A program made the translations under genes and the position numbers. Below the pieces are notes generated by a model, which was not told where the DNA came from, searched no databases, and saw only the letters and a list, made by a program, of their open reading frames with translations. This document shows, piece after piece, positions 4,713-9,813 of a stretch of DNA of 9,813 nt; position 1 is the stretch's first letter, and every line of letters starts with the position of its first letter. The stretch is from Dehalococcoidia bacterium. Its GTDB lineage: Bacteria > Chloroflexota > Dehalococcoidia > SM23-28-2. Location of the stretch: positions 1 to 9,813 of the forward strand of contig JALHUG010000064.1 of assembly GCA_022866185.1 (NCBI GenBank), given 5' to 3'.

Positions 4713-7700
4713 ATGCCGCTTTCACCTGAGCGTCTCCGTGAGGTAGTTGTCGAACTGGCCTCCCGCCCCGGCCACGAAAAGGTCAGGGCGCTGATCTACT
4801 CACTGCTCATCGACGGACTGGGTGCCCGTAGCACGGAGGTGGACTTCGAGCGCGCGGTACCCGAGGTCCGCGGTCGCATTGATGCACTGCTGGGTCGAAC
4901 CGTGTTTGAGTTCAAGAGCGATCTGCGCTCGGAGACAAGCGACGCCGAGGAGAAGTTAGCCCGATACTTGGGTGAACGGGAAGCACAAACGGGTGAGAGC
5001 TTCGTCGGCATCGCAACAGACGGTGCATCTTTCATCCCATACGAGTTGCGGCGGGGAAGATTGCGGGGACTCCCTCAATACACCACATCCACGGCGGCCC
5101 CCCGCGATGTGCTGGGCTGGCTCGGCGCAGCCGTCGCTGTGGCTGCCGACTTGCCACCGACGCCCGAAGTTGTGACCCGAGAGTTGGGGCGCGGTAGCCT
5201 CGCCTGGCAGGTGGCCCGCGAAGAACTGGCGGCGATGTGGGCGGAAGTGGGTGAACATCTCGACGTTCGGCTCAAGCGGGCGCTGTGGTCACAACTCCTA
5301 GAGCGCGTCTATGGCGCCTCAGTTGACACCGATGACTTATTCTTCCAGCACACCTACCTGACTGTTGTTGCCAAGACTATGGCGACGCACGTGCTGGGCA
5401 TCACCATGTCAGACCCGGGTGATCTGCTGGCCGGACGGGCTTTCCAAGAGGCGGGTATCGGTGGCGTGGTCGAAGGCGACTTCTTCGACTGGCCGCTTGC
5501 CGCCGAACGAGGGTCGGAATTGGTTCGCCGCATTGCTTTGCAGGCGACGCGGTTTCGGTTGCGTGACGTGCAGGCAGACGTGTTGAAAGGGCTCTACGAG
5601 TCTCTGATAGACCCGGAACAGCGGCACGAGCTTGGGGAGTACTATACTCCTGACTGGCTGGCCGCCCGCATGTGTGAGCGGGCCATCGACCGGCCTCTCG
5701 ACCAGCGCGCTCTAGACCCTGCGTGTGGGTCAGGGACCTTCCTCTTCCACGCTGTGCGGCGCTTCTTGTCGGCCGCCGATGCTGCTGGCATAGGCAACCG
5801 CGAGGCCATCAGGCAGTGTGTAAGCAAGATCGTGGGCATTGATGTGCATCCGGTGGCCGTGCAGATCGCCCGTGTCACCTACCTCTTAGCTCTGGGCGAG
5901 GAACGTTTGCAGGACCGCCCGCATCTGGCGATCCCGGTGTACCTTGGTGACTCTTTGCAGTGGAACACACGCGGTTTCTTGGCGGAGCGGGAAGTGCTTA
6001 TCGAAGTACCGGAAAGCGGACCGATCCTGGAGTTCCCCTTCGCCGTGGCCCGCGACCCGGCCCTATTCGATGCCGTCATTGCCCGCATGCTGGAGCTTAG
6101 CGAGCGCAACGTCTCACCAGAAGCCCTTCTGAGCTGGCTCCGGCGCGAGCACGGTCTGGACGAGCCTACGGCTGCTATCGTGGCGGGCACCTACGAGAAC
6201 CTGCGCGTTCTGCGTGCTGCGAAGCGGAACCACATCTGGGGCTTCGTTGCGCGGAACCTTGTTCGCCCAGTGTGGCTCTCGCAAGCGGAGGAGCGCGCCG
6301 ATGTCATCGTCGGCAATCCACCTTGGCTAGCGTTTAATTTCATGTCGCCCGCCATCCAGGATGCGTTTCGCAGAGAGTGCCAAAGGATAGGAGTATGGGT
6401 CGGGGGACGAGGAATCACGCCTCACCAGGACCTCTCGGCCTACTTCTTCGCTCGCTGTGTGGAGCTCTATCTGAAGCCCTCAGGTGCCATCGCGTTCATC
6501 ATGCCCTACGCAGCGATGAGCCGCCGTCAGTTTGAAAAGTTCCGCAGTGGCGTTTTCGTAGGACGGCGAGGTCGAAGAATCAAGCACACTTGGGCATCGG
6601 TAGTTTTCAAGGAGGTCTGGGCGTTCTCAGATGATGTGCAGCCTCTATTTCCGGTGCCATCGTGCGTATTCTTCGCTCAGCATGAAGAGAGCCGCGCCTC
6701 TGGCGACCTTTCTGCTCGTCGACTTCCAGGCTCTGTTAGCGTAGCTACCGGTACATTGCCCCGGCGCGACGCAACTCCCGCTGAAGCCCATGTCGCGCTA
6801 AGCTGGCGCGAGATGCCATGGCCGGAAAGCCGCGCCCAAGATGGCGGCTCAAGGTATCGTGAGGCCTTTCGACAAGGCGCGATCATCATTCCCCGGATGA
6901 TCTGGACAGTGCAACGATCGTCCGCCGGAGTTGTAGGGCAAAATCCTTCTGCGCCTATCGTGGAGAGCCGGCGCACCAGGCTAGAAAAGCCACCGTGGAA
7001 TCACCTCCCGTCTTTACATGGCAATGTGGAGGAGCAATTCCTGCGCCATCTCTATCTGGGCGAGTCGGTCGCCCCATTCCGTCTACTTCAGCCCGTTCTC
7101 GCAGTCATCCCGTGGGAAGAACGGGAGGATCGGCTCTTGGACGCCGACGTCGCTGAGGCTGCCGGTTACTTCCACCTAGGGGGGTGGTTAGAACGAGCCG
7201 AGCAACTGTGGAACGAACATGGCCGAGGCACGCGCTCCCTTTGTGAGGAACTGGACTTCTACAGGCAGCTCACGGCCCAGCTGCCGCCGGAGCCGCTGCG
7301 CGTGGTGTACGCTGCCTCCGGCACCCTGCCCGCCGTGGCCATCCTAAGAGACCGAGAGGCCATCTGTGAGCACAAGCTCTATTGGGCCGCCGTTGCTGAC
7401 GAGTCGGAGGCCCACTATCTTGCAGCAGTGTTGAACAGCGAGAGCACACGGGCTCGCGTTGCCCACCTGCAAAGTCGCGGACAGTGGGGCGCCCGCGACT
7501 TCGACAAGGTAACGTTTGAGCTGCCCATCCCCCGCTTCGACTCTGCCAACCGTCTGCACCGCAGATTGGCCCAGGCAGCGGAGCGGGCGGAGCGAGTAGC
7601 GGCGGCAGTCCCCGCAAGGGAAGGCGAGTACTTCGTGCGAACCCGCCAGCGCATCCGCGAGGCTCTGCGGGAGGAGGGCGCGGCCCAGCAAATCGATGCG

Positions 7701-7733
7701 TTGGTGGCCGAGCTCCTGCCGCTATCGAGCTGA
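4713..7733 (+). CDS. Type IIG-like restriction-modification enzyme (N-terminal PD-(D/E)XK nuclease motif plus N6-adenine methyltransferase)
   Basis: A 1006-aa single-chain enzyme expected to methylate adenine N6 using S-adenosylmethionine and to cut unmodified DNA. The N terminus has a nuclease-like motif: Asp57 in GRID and Glu66-Phe-Lys68 in VFEFKSD, fitting D-x(8)-ExK. A helical linker follows to about 300. The methyltransferase core begins with GEYYTPDWLA (308-317). The AdoMet-binding motif I is DPACGSGTFLF (335-345), GIDVHPVAVQIAR is at 375-387, and catalytic motif IV NPPW is at 535-538. The segment after about 570 includes GGRGITPHQDLSAYFF and IAFIMPYAAMSRRQF. The C-terminal third should carry target recognition. 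An in-frame TAA four codons upstream bounds the start; the Shine-Dalgarno is weak. No separate specificity or restriction gene is visible, which suits type IIG. A BREX PglX-like methylase is less likely given the length, the ExK motif and the absence of brx neighbours. Confidence 0.88.
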   Translation: MPLSPERLREVVVELASRPGHEKVRALIYSLLIDGLGARSTEVDFERAVPEVRGRIDALLGRTVFEFKSDLRSETSDAEEKLARYLGEREAQTGESFVGIATDGASFIPYELRRGRLRGLPQYTTSTAAPRDVLGWLGAAVAVAADLPPTPEVVTRELGRGSLAWQVAREELAAMWAEVGEHLDVRLKRALWSQLLERVYGASVDTDDLFFQHTYLTVVAKTMATHVLGITMSDPGDLLAGRAFQEAGIGGVVEGDFFDWPLAAERGSELVRRIALQATRFRLRDVQADVLKGLYESLIDPEQRHELGEYYTPDWLAARMCERAIDRPLDQRALDPACGSGTFLFHAVRRFLSAADAAGIGNREAIRQCVSKIVGIDVHPVAVQIARVTYLLALGEERLQDRPHLAIPVYLGDSLQWNTRGFLAEREVLIEVPESGPILEFPFAVARDPALFDAVIARMLELSERNVSPEALLSWLRREHGLDEPTAAIVAGTYENLRVLRAAKRNHIWGFVARNLVRPVWLSQAEERADVIVGNPPWLAFNFMSPAIQDAFRRECQRIGVWVGGRGITPHQDLSAYFFARCVELYLKPSGAIAFIMPYAAMSRRQFEKFRSGVFVGRRGRRIKHTWASVVFKEVWAFSDDVQPLFPVPSCVFFAQHEESRASGDLSARRLPGSVSVATGTLPRRDATPAEAHVALSWREMPWPESRAQDGGSRYREAFRQGAIIIPRMIWTVQRSSAGVVGQNPSAPIVESRRTRLEKPPWNHLPSLHGNVEEQFLRHLYLGESVAPFRLLQPVLAVIPWEEREDRLLDADVAEAAGYFHLGGWLERAEQLWNEHGRGTRSLCEELDFYRQLTAQLPPEPLRVVYAASGTLPAVAILRDREAICEHKLYWAAVADESEAHYLAAVLNSESTRARVAHLQSRGQWGARDFDKVTFELPIPRFDSANRLHRRLAQAAERAERVAAAVPAREGEYFVRTRQRIREALREEGAAQQIDALVAELLPLSS

Positions 7734-8240
7734 CCTCATCGTTACCGAATACCCGACACCCGGCTCGCCAGTCCGCTTCCTCCGACCCGCCGTACGCCGC
7801 CGCTGCGGTGGTCACCATCTCCACCAGCGCCTGGTACGCCAGGAGGCGGTGGGGAACTGCCAACTTCAGCAAGAGGAACGTCTCGCTTCATGCCAGTGGA
7901 TCAGGCAAGCCACCCTTCGGCAGGAAGCTGAAGGCACCCAGCCCCAACGCTATCCCCTCTCTGTAAGGTCGTAGAGTCTGGGCACGGCAAGACAGGCTGT
8001 TCCGACATACCCCCTGCTCGCCATCACCATCCCCACATGGTGTGCGGTCGCTGTGAGAGGAGAGACGGCCTGAACAGGCTTGACTCCCGGATTGTCAAGC
8101 AGAGAGTCGTCGCCATGGCAGTCGGGTGAGCACCCAACAGGCTCAAGGCTGATCCAAATGCTGAATTGCCACTCTAGCCGTTCGTAGCAGCCACCGTCCT
8201 TACTTGGATCGCCGGCAACTCTCCACCGCGGCCGACCAGG
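7734..8240. other. About 500 bases between two convergent genes without a convincing gene
   Basis: The restriction-modification gene ends at 7733 and the minus-strand GH94 gene ends at 8241, so this is a convergent spacer. A + frame (7793-7969) and a minus frame beginning near 7872 are open in part. Neither has a proper start and ribosome site, and the minus one mostly shadows the methyltransferase gene. The only structured element is the hairpin at 8078-8100, next to a short GCCTG-AA-CAGGC stem at 8068-8079. The stretch may be decayed or boundary DNA. Confidence 0.45.
8078..8100. terminator. 7-bp perfect hairpin in the convergent spacer
   Basis: GCTTGAC (8078-8084) pairs perfectly with GTCAAGC (8094-8100) across a 9-base loop. 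It stands between two genes that both end toward it, where a bidirectional terminator would be expected. No T-run follows on either strand, so termination is uncertain. It could also be a recombination or protein-binding site. Confidence 0.3.
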
Positions 8241-9813
8241 CTATCGGGGCGGCAGGTTGCTCGCGGGCGGAGGCTCCGCGATGGCGGGGCTGCTCTCGTC
8301 GGCTCGACCGATCTCGACCTCGGCCGTGTGCGGCTCGCGGTCGTCCACGAGCCGGATCGACCCCTCGTCCTGCTCAACGCCGTCGACGACGATGCGCACT
8401 CCGTCACCCGCGCCCGCTCGTCGAACGGTGATCGCGTAGGTCGTCTCCCGGTAGCGGTAGCTGAGGGTGAACGACTGCCAGTCGGGCGGCAGGCAGGGCG
8501 TGAAGGAGAGCCGGTCTACCTCCAAGCGAAGGCCGAGCAGCGACTCGACGATGAGGCGGTACATCCAGCCAGCGGCACCCGTATACCAAGTCCAGCCGCC
8601 TGCGCCCGTATGCGGCGGCAGCGCGCAGACATCGGCCGCGACTACGTACGGCTCGACGCGATAGGTCGCAGCCTTCTCCGCGCTCGACGTGTGGTTGAGT
8701 GGGCTGATCAGCGAGAGCAGCTCCCAGGCGCGGCGACCGTCGCCCAGCGCCGCGAACGCCATGACCGCCCAGATCGCGGCATGCGTGTACTGGCCGCCGT
8801 TCTCCCTCACACCCGGCGGATACCCCTTAATGTAGCCGGGGTTCAGGTCGGACCTGTCAAACGGCGGGTCGAGGAGCTGGATGAGGGCCTGATCGCGGCG
8901 CACGAGCAGCCGGTCGACCGACTCCATCGCGATGCGAGTGCGGCGCGGGTCGCCGGCGCCGGAGATCACAGACCAGCTCTGGGGTATCGAGTCGATCCGG
9001 CACTCCGGGCTGTCGGCAGAGCCAAGCGGCTCGCCGCTGTCGAAGTAGGCGCGGCGGTACCAGCCGCCGTCCCAGGCGTGCATCTCGGCGGCCTGGCGGA
9101 GCGCCGCGGCCTCCAACTCTGAGCGCTCGGCGAAGGCGGCGTCGCCGTGGAGCCGCGCGACCTCGGCGAACTGTGTGAGCACGTGGTGGAGGAAAAACGC
9201 CAGCCAGACACTCTCGCCCTCGCCGCCCAGGCCGACCATGTTCATAGCGTCGTTCCAATCGCCGGAGCCGATCAGCGGCAGCCCATGCCGGCCGAGCCGC
9301 GTCCCCCGCTCGATCGCCCGGACGCAGTGTTCGTAGAGCGTGCCCGTTTCCTCTGACCGCGCGGGCAGGTCGTAGTAGGAGTCCTCACCCGGATTGAGCG
9401 GTCGCCCCTCGATGTAGGCGACGTGCTCGTCGAGGACGCCGGTGTCGCCCGTGCCGAGGACATAGCGGGCCGTCGCCAGTGGCAGCCAGAGCAGGTCGTC
9501 GGAGCAGCGAGTCCGCACGCCGCGCCCGGTCGGCGAGTGCCACCAGTGCTGGACATCCCCCTCGCGGAACTGGCGGGCCGCGCAGCGCAGCAGGTGCTCA
9601 CGGATCAGCAGCGGCTGGGCGTGGAGAAGCGCCATCACGTCCTGGAGTTGGTCGCGGAAGCCGAAGGCGGCACGCGATCGCCTGATAGAGGAGCCAGCCA
9701 TTGGCGAGGATGTTGACAGCCGGCTCCGGCGTCTCGATGCGGACGGCGCCGAGGAGGCGTTCCCAGTGCCCCTTGACCGCATCCAGCGCCGCGTGCGCGG
9801 GGCCGGGGCCGCG
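8241..9813 (-). pseudogene. GH94 / cyclic beta-1,2-glucan synthase-type C-terminal region, frameshifted, 5' part beyond the window
   Basis: From about 9668 leftward the reading frame encodes a GH94-type (alpha/alpha)6-barrel. It has AFGFRDQLQDVMALLHAQP, HWWHSPTGRGVRTRCSDDL, then GSGDWNDAMNMVG (near 9239-9264, the conserved segment associated with the catalytic acid). The usual end includes GGWTWYTGAAGWMYRLIVE and a beta-rich tail. GH94 enzymes phosphorolyse or trim beta-glucans; at the C terminus of NdvB-type proteins this domain sets the length of cyclic beta-1,2-glucan. To the right of 9669 the correct protein continues in a different frame (HWERLLGAVRIETPEP, NILANGWLLYQAIACR). About a dozen residues that normally lie between YQxIACR and AFGFRD are missing, together with the frame. 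The gene is therefore broken unless this is an assembly error. A start near 9782 in the leftward frame would be an artefact. The tag TAG is at 8241-8243. Confidence 0.85.

Noticed and set aside
4402..4725. 107-aa minus-strand open frame over the restriction-modification promoter
   Set aside because: It spans a convincing plus-strand promoter and the start of the methyltransferase gene and matches nothing recognisable.
4713..7733. BREX-type PglX methylase
   Set aside because: The protein has an N-terminal D...ExK nuclease motif, and no other BREX genes are present in the window, so a type IIG-like enzyme fits better.
7270..7872. 200-aa minus-strand open frame
   Set aside because: It overlaps the end of the restriction-modification gene, relies on a TTG start without a clear ribosome site, and its composition is that of an antisense shadow. 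Only its first 46 residues lie outside the gene, too little to support it.
8328..9122. 264-aa plus-strand open frame
   Set aside because: It lies wholly antisense to the well-supported GH94 region and has a repetitive Arg/Ala/Val composition typical of shadows in GC-rich DNA.

Overview
The window is GC-rich bacterial DNA of about 60% GC by eye, with the right-hand end visibly richer. It holds five substantial protein genes, two very small candidate genes and several promoter-like or inverted-repeat sites. No rRNA, tRNA or CRISPR array was seen. The style of the integrase, the AAA-regulator-type C-terminal domain and the GH94 protein would suit a Chloroflexota-like or actinobacterial-like genome, but this is only an impression and no marker gene fixes the taxon.

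Layout. (1) Positions 1-301 are mostly undefined: one + frame is open from the left edge to 267, and the stretch contains hairpins. (2) Positions 302-2823 on the minus strand are a two-gene operon of unknown function. A 406-aa protein overlaps by 4 bases a 412-aa protein that carries a Cys/His cluster and a winged-helix-like C-terminal domain. The operon has its own sigma-70-type promoter, and a perfect 14-bp palindrome lies in the leader. (3) Positions 2872-3813 (minus) encode a complete tyrosine recombinase of 313 aa just upstream of that operon. (4) Divergent from the integrase, on the plus strand, is a good promoter with a strong Shine-Dalgarno driving a 43-aa lysine-rich protein (3981-4112). 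A possible 29-aa membrane peptide follows (4381-4470). (5) Positions 4713-7733 (plus) encode a 1006-aa single-chain N6-adenine methyltransferase with a PD-(D/E)XK nuclease motif at its N terminus, i.e. a type IIG-like restriction-modification enzyme. (6) Positions 7734-8240 have no convincing gene and contain a clear hairpin. (7) Positions 8241-9813 (minus) are the C-terminal part of a GH94/cyclic beta-glucan synthase-type protein. It is broken by a frameshifting deletion near 9669 and runs off the right edge.

Interpretation. Integrase, restriction-modification enzyme and an uncharacterised two-gene operon side by side look like an accessory or mobile island abutting ordinary chromosome (the GH94 gene). 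The most interesting part is the operon at 302-2823. Its products look regulatory or nucleic-acid-associated rather than metabolic, and its setting is the kind in which defence or mobile-element cargo genes are found. That role is inference only.
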